Assembly: GCF_023716465.1 (NCBI RefSeq)
Contig: NZ_CP092415.1
Coordinates: 709,001-773,000, forward strand
From: Flagellimonas marinaquae
GTDB taxonomy: Bacteria; Bacteroidota; Bacteroidia; Flavobacteriales; Flavobacteriaceae
Direction of reading: 5' to 3'
DNA: 64,000 nucleotides
Positions within the stretch are counted from its first letter, which is position 1, and each line of letters opens with the position of its first letter. The position numbers and the translations under genes are program-made. A model generated the notes under the pieces. That model saw nothing but the letters and a program-made list of their open reading frames with translations, was not told the DNA's origin and made no database searches. Positions 34,838-44,300 of this stretch are shown piece after piece.

Positions 34838-36436
34838 TTATATCTCACGATAGGCCTTGGTGGTCAGAAATTCTTCAAACTTATCTGCCCTCACCAGCTT
34901 ATCGAACAATTTGATGGCTTCATCAAATTTGGTATTGTGCAAATTACCCTCGCCTACCAAGTGTCGGATTTTTGCGATTTCTTCTTCCAACAGTTTTGTA
35001 TAGAGAGCTTCAGTTAGTTTTCTACCATCATCCAACCTAACCGTAAATTTTAGCCATTGCCACAGTTGTGTCCTGGAGATTTCGGCCGTTGCCGCATCTT
35101 CCATTAAGTTATTGATTGCCACACACCCGTTGCCACGCAACCAAGACTCCATGTACAGTATGCCAACGGAAATATTCTTACGGACCCCTTTTTCGGTAAC
35201 TGTACCTTTGGGAATGGCAAGTAGGTCGGAAGCCGCTATTGAATCTTCTTCTCGAAGCACATCGTGTTGATTTGCACTGGGCATGTGCGCATCAAAGATA
35301 TCTTTGGCAATTTTCACCAACCCGGGATGCGCCACCCATGTGCCATCGTGCCCGTTTTTAACCTCCCTTTCCTTATCCAATCGTACTTTTTCAAGTGCCT
35401 TTTCATTGGCAATGGGGTTGTTGTTGATAGGTATTTGTGCTGCCATACCGCCCATTGCATGAATACCTCTTTTATGGCAACGCTGTATCACCAGTTTTGA
35501 ATAGGCATCCATAAAGGGCACTGTCATGGTCACCTGATCTCTGTCCGGCAAAATAAATTCGGGATGATTCTTAAATTTTTTGATGTAGGAAAAAATATAA
35601 TCCCATCGGCCACAATTAAGACCTACAATATGGTTTTTCAGCTCGTAAATGATCTCGTCCAATTGAAAACTGGCCGTTATGGTCTCTATTAAAACCGTTG
35701 CCTTGAAGGTTCCTACCGGAACGTTCAGGTATTCTTCAGCAAATGTCATTACCTCGTTCCACCATCTGGCCTCCAAGTAATGTTCCAACTTGGGCAAGTA
35801 GAAATATGGAGCGGATTTCCTGTTGCGCAATATCTCCGTGTTGTGGAACACATACAAACCAAAATCGACCAAACTGCCCGAAGCCTCCTCCCCATCGATC
35901 AAGATATGTCTCTCGTTCAAATGCAGTCCACGGGGCCTCACTAAAAGAACGGCTACCTCCTCGTTCAACTTATAGTTTTTACCTTTTTTTGAATCATAAT
36001 AGGTAATGGTGCGTTTATTTGCATCTATTAAGTTCTGCTGGCCTTGCATACAATTATACCAAGTCGGGGCATTGCTGTCCTCAAAATCGGCCATAAAGGT
36101 CTTGGCGCCGGAGTTCAAAGCGTTGATCACCATTTTCCGGTCCACCGGCCCGGTAATCTCAACCCTTCTGTCCTGTAAGTCTTCTGGAATTCCTTTTACC
36201 TTCCAATCTACGGTTCTTGTCTGTTCCGTTTCTTTGGGGAAATCCGGAAAAGTACCGGCATCAAATTGTGCTTGTCGCTTAGTTCGTTCGTCCAGCAACT
36301 GCAACCTTGATCTATTGAACTTTTGATGCAATGCGATCAAAAAATCAAAAGTCCGATTTGTCAACAGTTCTGGGTAGTAGTTCTTCACCTCTTTTGCAAA
36401 TTGCAATTTGGTATTGGTCATAACTGCTTGTTCCAT
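34838..36436 (-). CDS. aceB: Malate synthase A
   Basis: 532 residues from ATG at 36436 (an in-frame TTG at 36460 is possible but adds an unusual leader). Landmarks include MADFEDSNAPTWYNCMQGQ, LLVRPRGLHLNE, VLIETITASFQLDEII, DAYSKLVIQRCHKRGIHAMG, HDGTWVAHPGLVK and IAINNLMEDAATAEISRTQLWQW written here in parts. It condenses glyoxylate with acetyl-CoA to malate, the second step of the glyoxylate shunt. It is first in the aceB-aceA operon and divergent from the ScfR-type regulator, with 127 bp of palindrome-rich DNA between. Confidence 0.96.
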   Translation of the reverse strand: MEQAVMTNTKLQFAKEVKNYYPELLTNRTFDFLIALHQKFNRSRLQLLDERTKRQAQFDAGTFPDFPKETEQTRTVDWKVKGIPEDLQDRRVEITGPVDRKMVINALNSGAKTFMADFEDSNAPTWYNCMQGQQNLIDANKRTITYYDSKKGKNYKLNEEVAVLLVRPRGLHLNERHILIDGEEASGSLVDFGLYVFHNTEILRNRKSAPYFYLPKLEHYLEARWWNEVMTFAEEYLNVPVGTFKATVLIETITASFQLDEIIYELKNHIVGLNCGRWDYIFSYIKKFKNHPEFILPDRDQVTMTVPFMDAYSKLVIQRCHKRGIHAMGGMAAQIPINNNPIANEKALEKVRLDKEREVKNGHDGTWVAHPGLVKIAKDIFDAHMPSANQHDVLREEDSIAASDLLAIPKGTVTEKGVRKNISVGILYMESWLRGNGCVAINNLMEDAATAEISRTQLWQWLKFTVRLDDGRKLTEALYTKLLEEEIAKIRHLVGEGNLHNTKFDEAIKLFDKLVRADKFEEFLTTKAYREI

Positions 36437-36468
36437 AGTACTTTTAAATTTATGAAACAAGGTTAACG

Positions 36469-36501
36469 CAAACGTTTGAAAAAAACAAGCGAACGTTCGC
36501 T
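36469..36501. promoter_or_regulatory. Tandem palindromes between aceB and its regulator
   Basis: CAAACGTTTG (36469-36478) and AGCGAACGTTCGCT (36488-36501) are perfect palindromes; two further TTCGC half-sites follow at 36514-36518 and 36532-36536. They fill the divergent gap and overlap the upstream region of both genes. The ScfR/RamB-type protein encoded at 36564 is the likely binder of the GCGAA-type sites. Confidence 0.7.
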
Positions 36502-36545
36502 AATTTATATTTATTCGCTTTTTTTATCATATTCGCAAAAAGAGC

Positions 36546-36553
36546 TATCTTTG
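36546..36553 (+). promoter_or_regulatory. Putative -7 element of the scfR-type gene
   Basis: TATCTTTG fits TAnnTTTG and ends 10 bp before the ATG, giving a very short leader. A TTCGC half-site overlaps the -33 region, consistent with self-repression. No good -33 TTG is visible. Confidence 0.45.
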
Positions 36554-36563
36554 ATCGAGAAAA

Positions 36564-38039
36564 ATGGAAGAAGAATATATTAAACTGATTTTTGGGCTAA
36601 AGCTCAAGCAGATACGGACCAAAAGAAAACTTTCGTTGTTTGGTTTGTCCAAACTATCCGGACTCTCCAAATCTTACCTCAACGAAATCGAAAAAGGGAA
36701 AAAGTATCCCAAAACGGATAAAATTGCCCTTCTGGCGGAAAAATTGGAAGTTCCCTACGATAATATGGTTTCCCTTAAGTTGGACAAAAATCTAGCTCCG
36801 GTCGGCGAATTGCTAAAGTCCAAAGTTTTGAAAGAACTTCCCTTGGAACTGTTCGGGATCAAGGAAAGTGACCTTATTGACATTGTAGCCAACGCCCCTA
36901 CCAAGGTAAATGCTTTTATCAGTACCATTATTGAGATTGCCAAACACTACAACTTTGGCAAGGAAAGCTTTTACTTGGCCTCCTTGCGTTCTTTCCAAGA
37001 GGCCAGCAATAACTTTTTCCCCGAATTGGAGGAGGCGGCAGAGAATTTTACCAAAGCGTATCAGGTCAATTCTAAAAAGTCACCAACATCAACGGAACTA
37101 GAAGAAATATTGGTGGAGGAATATGGCTATTCCATTAATAATGACGAACTGACCCGATATAAGGAACTGGACAACCTACGGTCTATTTTTATCCCCAAAA
37201 CAAAAACACTTTTGGTAGCGGACCATATCGATGAGGCACAACGGGCTTTTATCTATGCCAAAGAAATCGGGTACAATTATTTAAACATCGAAGAACGACT
37301 GTACACATTTACCTGGATCAAATTCAACAATTTTGATCAAGTGCTCAATAATTTTTACGCTTCTTATTTTGCTGGAGCTCTGGTCATCCCGAGGCACTTG
37401 ATCAAACAAAATCTAGAGACCTTTTTAGCAAAACCAAAATTCGACAAATCGTTTCTCACCGAAATCAAGAACAGTTTTAATGCGTCACCGGAATCACTTT
37501 ACCAGAGACTGACGAACATCTTGCCCAACGATTACCAGCTGGAGAACTTATTCTTTCTTCGGTTAGGGCATAAAGAAGGAAGCAATCGATTCCATATTAC
37601 CAAAGAACTGCACCTTACCCACCACCATTCGCCACATGGAAACGAAACAAACGAAAAATACTGTCGCCGTTGGGTCTCTATCCGGGTGTTGCAGGAAATT
37701 GCAAAAACATCGGCCGAGCACCTTATGGATGTTCAGATCTCGCATTACCCAAACGACGGCTTATCCTATCTTATTTTTTCCAGTGCTACGGCAGATCCAT
37801 TTAAAAAAGACGAATATAGGAGTGTAAGTCTTGGACTATTGATCAATACAGAACTCCAAAAGAAAGTAAAGTTTTTGGATGATCCCAAAATAAAAACCTA
37901 CAATGTTGGCGTTACTTGCGAGCGTTGTTCCATAAAAGATTGTGATGTAAGACAATCACCTCCTGTGGTGTTGCAAAAAAAACAACAGAACTCGAAAACC
38001 GAATCAGTGGTGGAAGAACTGCAGCAGAAATTCAGTTAG
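36564..38039 (+). CDS. XRE-family regulator of the glyoxylate shunt (ScfR/RamB type)
   Basis: 491 residues. N-terminal XRE helix-turn-helix (LKQIRTKRKLSLFGLSKLSG, LSKSYLNEIEKGKKYPKTDK). The middle contains an ImmA/IrrE-like (DUF955) region (YNYLNIEERLYTF, QVLNNFYASYFAGALVIPR), though the usual HExxH is not evident. The C-terminal domain ends in a conserved Cys motif (VTCERCSIKDCDVRQSPP). This order is that of the short-chain fatty-acyl-CoA regulators ScfR/RamB/PrpQ-like, which control acetate and propionate genes. It is divergent from aceBA, which fits that job. Confidence 0.87.
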   Translation: MEEEYIKLIFGLKLKQIRTKRKLSLFGLSKLSGLSKSYLNEIEKGKKYPKTDKIALLAEKLEVPYDNMVSLKLDKNLAPVGELLKSKVLKELPLELFGIKESDLIDIVANAPTKVNAFISTIIEIAKHYNFGKESFYLASLRSFQEASNNFFPELEEAAENFTKAYQVNSKKSPTSTELEEILVEEYGYSINNDELTRYKELDNLRSIFIPKTKTLLVADHIDEAQRAFIYAKEIGYNYLNIEERLYTFTWIKFNNFDQVLNNFYASYFAGALVIPRHLIKQNLETFLAKPKFDKSFLTEIKNSFNASPESLYQRLTNILPNDYQLENLFFLRLGHKEGSNRFHITKELHLTHHHSPHGNETNEKYCRRWVSIRVLQEIAKTSAEHLMDVQISHYPNDGLSYLIFSSATADPFKKDEYRSVSLGLLINTELQKKVKFLDDPKIKTYNVGVTCERCSIKDCDVRQSPPVVLQKKQQNSKTESVVEELQQKFS

Positions 38040-38040
38040 G

Positions 38041-38817
38041 TTACGCTTTTGGTTTTAACAGTACATTAAAAACAGCTTCGTCTTCCAATAGTTGAAATCC
38101 GTCGTGCAGATGGGACTGTTCCACGGCGTAAGGATAGAACGAAATCGGCTCGATACATACCATATTCCGAACTTCCGTCCAGCACATAAAATTTCCAAAA
38201 CCTTTGGTCTCGATGGTAATCTCCTTTTCATCCTTTAGTGTGATAGAGGTACAATCCGCTACCTGCAGTGCCCTACTCCCAACAGCCAAAACTTCGTCCA
38301 AGGTTATTTCCCTGTTTTTGGTCACAATGGTGGGTGCACTGGAATACAACTTAAAAGTTGGATGATACCCCAACATAAAGGGCATTCCTTGCTCGCCGGT
38401 AATTCTAAAACTGATTTCCAACGAATCCTCGTGCAACACAAACGATTTTTTAAACTTGAAATCATATGGCCAGATCAACGCTTCTTCAGTGGATTTTTCC
38501 GGGAACTTGGCATTGAAAACTTCAGTGCCCGCTTTATACTTTTTTTCGTAAACGGCTGTAGTATCCGAATGGTTTGCCAGTTCATATTCCATTTGACGTA
38601 GATGACCATGTTGGTCCTGTACAGCAGGGCCTTTTGGGGTTTGAACCCTAAAACCGGCTTTGTTAACTGGCCCGATAATAGGGAACATTTCGGTATCCGA
38701 ACTACTCCAGCCCGGGCTTCCTTTTTGATGGATAAATTCAAATCCGTTAACCTTGTAACCGACCAACTCTCCTTTATCTATGCTTATTTCGCTTGTATTG
38801 TTTTTTAGCTGAATCAT
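38041..38817 (-). CDS. Aldose 1-epimerase family protein
   Basis: 258 residues. Aldose-epimerase-like features: EISIDKGELVGYKVNGFEFI, FPIIGPVNKAGFRV, DQHGHLRQMEY, the His of MLGYHPTFKLYS and the C-terminal MVCIEPISFYPYAVE. It is shorter than GalM and resembles the LacX/YeaD-like branch. It probably interconverts or binds a hexose or hexose phosphate in the cytoplasm. It is convergent with the ScfR-type gene, with 1 bp between stops, and 15 bp downstream of the permease gene on the same strand. Confidence 0.85.
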   Translation of the reverse strand: MIQLKNNTSEISIDKGELVGYKVNGFEFIHQKGSPGWSSSDTEMFPIIGPVNKAGFRVQTPKGPAVQDQHGHLRQMEYELANHSDTTAVYEKKYKAGTEVFNAKFPEKSTEEALIWPYDFKFKKSFVLHEDSLEISFRITGEQGMPFMLGYHPTFKLYSSAPTIVTKNREITLDEVLAVGSRALQVADCTSITLKDEKEITIETKGFGNFMCWTEVRNMVCIEPISFYPYAVEQSHLHDGFQLLEDEAVFNVLLKPKA

Positions 38818-38832
38818 CTTCTTAATTTTTGG

Positions 38833-40074
38833 TTATTCGAACTGGATGGCTTTTACAGGTGTAATCTTTGTGATAATGTACGATGGGATCAAAAGCATTA
38901 ACAAACAAAGTACCATGACCCCAATATTCAAAAATATAATTGTGGACAGATCCATATGTACGGGAATGTACTCAATATAATATTCTTGCGGGTTTGGAAA
39001 TTTGAACATTCGATACCTGTCCTGAAGAAAAATAACACCCAATCCGATAAGGTTACCCCAAAATAGCCCAATGGCAATCAAATAGGCTGCGTTATATAAA
39101 AATACCTTTCGAATGCTCCAGTTCGCCGACCCCAACGCTTTAAGAATTCCTATCATTTGGGTACGTTCCAAAATCAAAACCAGTAAAGCGGTAATCATAT
39201 TTATACCGCCCACAATGATCATAATCCCAATGATCAAAGCAATATTGAAATCAAAAAGTCCGATCCATTCAAAAATTCGGAAATACTTGTTCTTTATATT
39301 TTGGGTATCCAAAACAGAGATTGTTTTGTTATATATTTCGTTACTTTTTTCTTCAAGTTGGTCGAAATCCTCAATAAATACCTCAAAGTTTCCAATTTGA
39401 TTTTCCTCCCATTTGTTCATCCGTTGGATATGTCGGATATCCACGAATACGTAGGTTTCATCAAACTCCTCGAAACCACTGTCATAAATACCCACAATAT
39501 CGAACCGTCTATTATTCGGTGGCTTGGAGGCGTCCCCATCCCTCAGAAAAAAGGAAAAAAAGCTATCACCGGTCTTTAGTTGCAACCTATTGGCCATTAA
39601 TTTGGAGATCAACACCTCTTCGTTCAACTCATCGCTATAATCGGGCAACCTACCGTCCACCAGATATTCCTTGAACGTACTCCAATCATAATCGCTCCCA
39701 ACCCCTTTGGCCAACATCCCTTCAAAAGTATCTGCAGTTCTAATAATTCCACCTTTGGTGGCTACGGCCTGTACGTGCTTTATACCCTCAACGTTCAAAA
39801 ACTCTGGATAAAAGTCCTGATCAATGGAAATTGGTTTCAAGGAAACCTCGGAGTTGTTATTATCAAAATTGGAAATTTGGATATGTCCGTTAAAGGCTGC
39901 AACCTTTTCTCGAACCTTGTTTTTAAGGCCCACACCTGTCGCTATGGCAATCAACATCATTACAACACCGATGGCAATTGCCGCAATGGCAATTTTTATA
40001 ATCGGGGCGGAAATACTAATTTTATGCTCCTTCCCTGTAACAAGGCGTTTGGCTATAAATAATTCTAAATTCAA
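38833..40074 (-). CDS. ABC transporter permease, FtsX/LolC-LolE type
   Basis: 413 residues with four hydrophobic segments in the FtsX pattern: one near the N-terminus (IAIAAIAIGVVMMLIAIATG), then a large periplasmic domain (about 45-270), then three at the C-terminal end (ALIIGIMIIVGGINMITALL, with MIGILKALG after it; YLIAIGLFWGNLIGLGVIFL; IIFLNIGVMVLCLLMLLIPS). Such permeases work with a LolD-like ATPase in lipoprotein release. Start must be TTG at 40074, because an in-frame stop lies 12 bp further upstream and no ATG intervenes. The divergent DUF1343 gene begins 3 bp away. No ATPase gene is adjacent. Confidence 0.88.
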   Translation of the reverse strand: MNLELFIAKRLVTGKEHKISISAPIIKIAIAAIAIGVVMMLIAIATGVGLKNKVREKVAAFNGHIQISNFDNNNSEVSLKPISIDQDFYPEFLNVEGIKHVQAVATKGGIIRTADTFEGMLAKGVGSDYDWSTFKEYLVDGRLPDYSDELNEEVLISKLMANRLQLKTGDSFFSFFLRDGDASKPPNNRRFDIVGIYDSGFEEFDETYVFVDIRHIQRMNKWEENQIGNFEVFIEDFDQLEEKSNEIYNKTISVLDTQNIKNKYFRIFEWIGLFDFNIALIIGIMIIVGGINMITALLVLILERTQMIGILKALGSANWSIRKVFLYNAAYLIAIGLFWGNLIGLGVIFLQDRYRMFKFPNPQEYYIEYIPVHMDLSTIIFLNIGVMVLCLLMLLIPSYIITKITPVKAIQFE

Positions 40075-40077
40075 CGA

Positions 40078-41301
40078 ATGCCCATTTTATCTAGATTCAA
40101 AAGTACATTTTTATTGTTGTTTTTAATGCTTTCCGCATGCAAGGGTCAACAAAAAGAAGACAATTCCGATACCAAGGCACAAACAGCCACTCCCCCGTCC
40201 ATAAAAGTGGCCGCCAACCGAACCGAGGCCTATGCCCCCCATTTAAAAGAAAAATCAGTAGGAATTGTAGCCAACCCAACAAGCGTTATTTTCAAAGAAA
40301 AAGGCTACACCCATTTGGTGGACTCTTTACTTTCTTTAGGTGTCGATATTAAAAAAGTATTTGCCCCGGAACACGGTTTTCGAGGTACCGCAGATGCGGG
40401 AGAGCACGTGAAGGACGGTATGGATACGCGAACGGGACTGCCTTTAATTTCCCTTTATGGCAAAAATAAAAAACCTTCCAAAGAGCTACTCGAAGAGCTC
40501 GATGTTGTGGTTTTTGACATTCAGGATGTCGGGGTCAGGTTTTACACCTACATCGCCACACTGGAATTGGTAATGGAGGCTTGTGCCGAAAACAACAAGC
40601 CTATAATTGTGTTGGATAGGCCCAACCCCAACGGACATTATGTGGATGGCCCCACCATGATGAAGGAGCACACAGGATATTTGGGAATGAACACTATACC
40701 GTTGGTGTACGGGATGACGATGGGCGAATATGCCTTAATGCTGAACGGTGAAAAATGGATGGAAAACGGTATAAAAGCCGACTTAACAGTTATAGAACTC
40801 GAAAATTATACACACGATTCGGAGTACCATTTGCCTATCCGACCTTCCCCGAATTTGCCCAACGATACATCGATTACACTATACCCCAGCTTAGGACTTT
40901 TCGAGGGCACCAATGTGAATGCAGGCAGGGGCACCGAATCCCAATTTCAGCGCTATGGGGCATCCTTTATGGATAGTACGGCCTATGATTTCAGTTATGT
41001 TCCCAAACCTAATTTTGGCTCCAAATATCCTAAAGAAGAAGGCAAGACCTGCTACGGCAAAGATCTATCCAAAACGCCAAGGATGAACAAAGTAAGCATG
41101 GAGTGGATCATTGATGCCTACAACAACGCCTTGGATAAATCAAAGTTCTTTTTAACCAATGGGTTTACCAAACATGCCGGCACGCCTTTGCTCCAACAAC
41201 AGATTGAAGAAGGTATGACCAATGAAGAAATCCGGGCGACTTGGCAGAATGATCTGAAAGAATTCAAAAAGATCAGGGCAAAGTATTTGATCTATGATTA
41301 G
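40078..41301 (+). CDS. DUF1343 lipoprotein, NamZ-like exo-beta-N-acetylmuramidase family
   Basis: 407 residues with signal peptide and lipobox LSAC (Cys21). DUF1343 (GH171) landmarks: VGIVANPTSV, FAPEHGFRGTADAGEHV, LPLISLYGKNKKPS, DVVVFDIQDVGVRFYTYI, IIVLDRPNPNGHYVDGP, MGEYALMLNGE and PNLPNDTSITLYPSLGLFEG. The founding member NamZ removes N-acetylmuramic acid from peptidoglycan fragments, so a role in cell-wall recycling is likely. Its start codon is 3 bp from the start of the divergent permease gene, so each promoter would lie inside the other gene. Confidence 0.9.
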   Translation: MPILSRFKSTFLLLFLMLSACKGQQKEDNSDTKAQTATPPSIKVAANRTEAYAPHLKEKSVGIVANPTSVIFKEKGYTHLVDSLLSLGVDIKKVFAPEHGFRGTADAGEHVKDGMDTRTGLPLISLYGKNKKPSKELLEELDVVVFDIQDVGVRFYTYIATLELVMEACAENNKPIIVLDRPNPNGHYVDGPTMMKEHTGYLGMNTIPLVYGMTMGEYALMLNGEKWMENGIKADLTVIELENYTHDSEYHLPIRPSPNLPNDTSITLYPSLGLFEGTNVNAGRGTESQFQRYGASFMDSTAYDFSYVPKPNFGSKYPKEEGKTCYGKDLSKTPRMNKVSMEWIIDAYNNALDKSKFFLTNGFTKHAGTPLLQQQIEEGMTNEEIRATWQNDLKEFKKIRAKYLIYD

Positions 41302-41337
41302 TTTTTTGAATTGAAATTTTATCCAAAAAAACATTTC

Positions 41338-41365
41338 TTGTAAAAGATTTCACGATTTATCTTTG
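41338..41365 (+). promoter_or_regulatory. Bacteroidota-type promoter of mfd
   Basis: TTG (41338-41340), 17 bp, then TATCTTTG (41358-41365). This fits the TTG-N17-23-TAnnTTTG consensus of Flavobacterium promoters. Transcription would start near 41372, about 11 bp before the TTG start codon of mfd. Confidence 0.7.
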
Positions 41366-41382
41366 CCGCAAAGTTTTTTGGA

Positions 41383-44300
41383 TTGACCAAAACCCCGATT
41401 TCCCAATTATACGAACAGTCTCCCGCACAGGGGAAACTGAGGAGCGCCATTGCCCAATCTCAAAGCAACTCTTCTGCAAGATCACAAAAAATCAATGTAA
41501 AAGGGCTTGTGGGCTCATCGCTTTCTTTTATGATAACCGACACGTTCAAATCGGCAGACCTACCTTTTCTCCTAATTTTGAACGACAAGGAAGAAGCCGC
41601 CTATTATTTAAACGATCTGGAACAGCTCATCGGTGAAAAAGATGTGCTTTTCTACCCCGGAAGCTATCGTAGGCCATATCAAATAGAAGAAACCGATAAT
41701 GCCAACGTACTTTTGCGTGCCGAAGTCCTAAACCGTATCAATTCCAGAAAAAAACCTGCGGTGATCGTTACCTACCCCGATGCACTATTTGAGAAAGTGG
41801 TTACGCGAAAGGAACTCGACAAAAACACTCAAAAGATTAAAATTGGTGACGAAATCTCTTTGGATTTCTTGAACGAAGTCCTTTTTGAATATCAGTTTAA
41901 ACGAGTGGACTTTGTTACCGAACCGGGAGAATTTTCCGTTCGTGGCGGAATTGTGGATGTGTTCTCCTTCTCGCACGACGAACCTTATCGTATAGAGTTT
42001 TTTGGCGATGAAGTGGACAGTATTCGAACTTTTGATGTAGAAACACAACTCTCCACGGACAAAGTGAAGAAAATCACGATCATCCCCAATGTAGAGAACA
42101 AATTTACCGAAGAGATACGCGAAAGCTTTTTAAAATATGTTTCGGCAAGCACAGTGGTATTTGCCAAAAACCTGGCACTGATCTACGACCGAATCGATTC
42201 TCTTTTTGAAAAAGCGGAGGAAAGTTTCGCCAAATTGAGCCAAGAGATCAAACACGCAAAACCTAAAGAACTTTTTGCAGATTCGATTTTATTAAAAGCA
42301 CAATTGGAGGATTATTTATGTGTTGAGATAGGCAATTCTTCCGTAAGTTCGGGTGCAGTCGAGAACCAGACAAAAGAACTTAGCTCGGCTACGCTCGAGA
42401 CGACAGCTTCGATAATCCAATTCAATACCAAACCTCAACCCTCCTTCAATAAAAAGTTTGATCTGCTGATCGAAAACCTCAACGATAATCGGGATGGGGG
42501 TTACAGCAATTATATTTTCTGTTCAACGGAACAACAGGCCAAACGTTTTCACGATATTTTTGATGAAGTGGACCAAACCGTCCATTATCAAACCATAATA
42601 TTCCCGCTCTACCAAGGTTTTATTGATCAAGACCTGAAAATAGCCTGCTACACGGATCATCAAATTTTTGAACGTTACCATAAGTTCCATTTAAAAAATG
42701 GCTATGCAAAAAAACAGGCCATTACTTTAAAAGAGCTCAACAAACTCGAAATTGGGGATTACGTGACCCATATTGACCATGGTATCGGCAAGTTTGGAGG
42801 ATTGCAAAAAATTGATGTAGAGGGCAAAAAACAGGAAGCCATTAAACTTATTTATGGCGATCGAGATATTTTATATGTGAGCATTCACTCATTGCACAAA
42901 ATATCCAAGTACAACGGTAAGGACGGTGCACCACCAAAAATATTCAAACTGGGTTCTGCTGCCTGGAAAAAACTGAAACAAAAGACCAAGGCAAGGGTTA
43001 AGAAAATTGCTTTCGACCTTATTAAGGTTTATGCTAAGCGTAGACTCGAAAAAGGGTTCCAATATGCCCCGGACAGCTATCTGCAGCACGAACTGGAGGC
43101 ATCCTTTATTTACGAAGACACCCCTGACCAAGAAAAGAGCACCCAAGATGTAAAAAAGGACATGGAAAGCGAACGCCCCATGGACCGTTTGATCTGTGGT
43201 GATGTAGGTTTTGGAAAAACCGAAGTTGCCATTCGTGCCGCATTCAAGGCCGTGGACAATGGCAAACAGGTCGCCGTTTTGGTACCTACTACCATTTTGG
43301 CATTTCAACATAGCAGAACCTTTAAGGAGCGCCTAAAAGAAATGCCCGTATCGGTCGATTACCTCAACCGCTTCCGTACCGCTAAGGAGAAAAAGGATGT
43401 CTTGGAACGTTTGGCCGAGGGCAAAATAGATATCATTATAGGCACCCATCAACTTGTGAACAAGAACGTACAGTTCAAAGATCTGGGATTGTTGATCGTG
43501 GACGAGGAACAAAAATTCGGGGTTGCTGTAAAAGAGAAGCTACGTTCCATAAAAGAAAATGTGGATGTGCTTACATTAACCGCCACTCCTATTCCGAGAA
43601 CACTTCAATTTAGTTTGATGGCCGCTCGGGACCTATCCGTGATCAATACGCCACCGCCCAACCGCTACCCCATCGAAAGTCAGGTTATTCGTTTAAACGA
43701 AGAGGTTATACGCGATGCGGTATCCTACGAGATCCAAAGGGGCGGACAAGTATTTTTTATCCATAACCGCATAGAGAACATTAAAGAAGTTGCCGGAATG
43801 CTCCAACGTTTGGTACCCGATGCAAAAATTGGTATCGGACATGGTCAAATGGAAGGCAAAAAATTGGAATCCTTAATGCTTTCGTTCATGAACGGCGAGT
43901 TCGATGTATTGGTGTCCACCACGATTATAGAAAGTGGATTGGACGTAACCAACGCCAACACCATTTTTATTCATAATGCCAATAATTTTGGGTTGAGCGA
44001 TCTACACCAAATGCGCGGGCGCGTAGGCAGAAGCAACAAAAAAGCCTTCTGTTACTTTATTACACCGCCTTACGAGGTTATGACCCCCGAAGCAAGGAAA
44101 CGAATCGAAGCTTTGGAACAATTTACCGACTTGGGCAGTGGTTTTAACATAGCCATGAAAGATTTGGAAATACGAGGAGCGGGCGATCTTTTAGGAGGCG
44201 AGCAAAGTGGTTTCATAAATGAGATCGGTTTCGAGACCTATCAAAAAATATTGTCGGAAGCCATAGATGAACTTAAGGAGAATGAGTTCAAAGAATTGTA

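Noticed and set aside
36431..36460. TTG start for malate synthase at 36460
   Set aside because: The ATG at 36436 gives the usual N-terminus; the extra residues are unlike the family and reach into the palindrome region.
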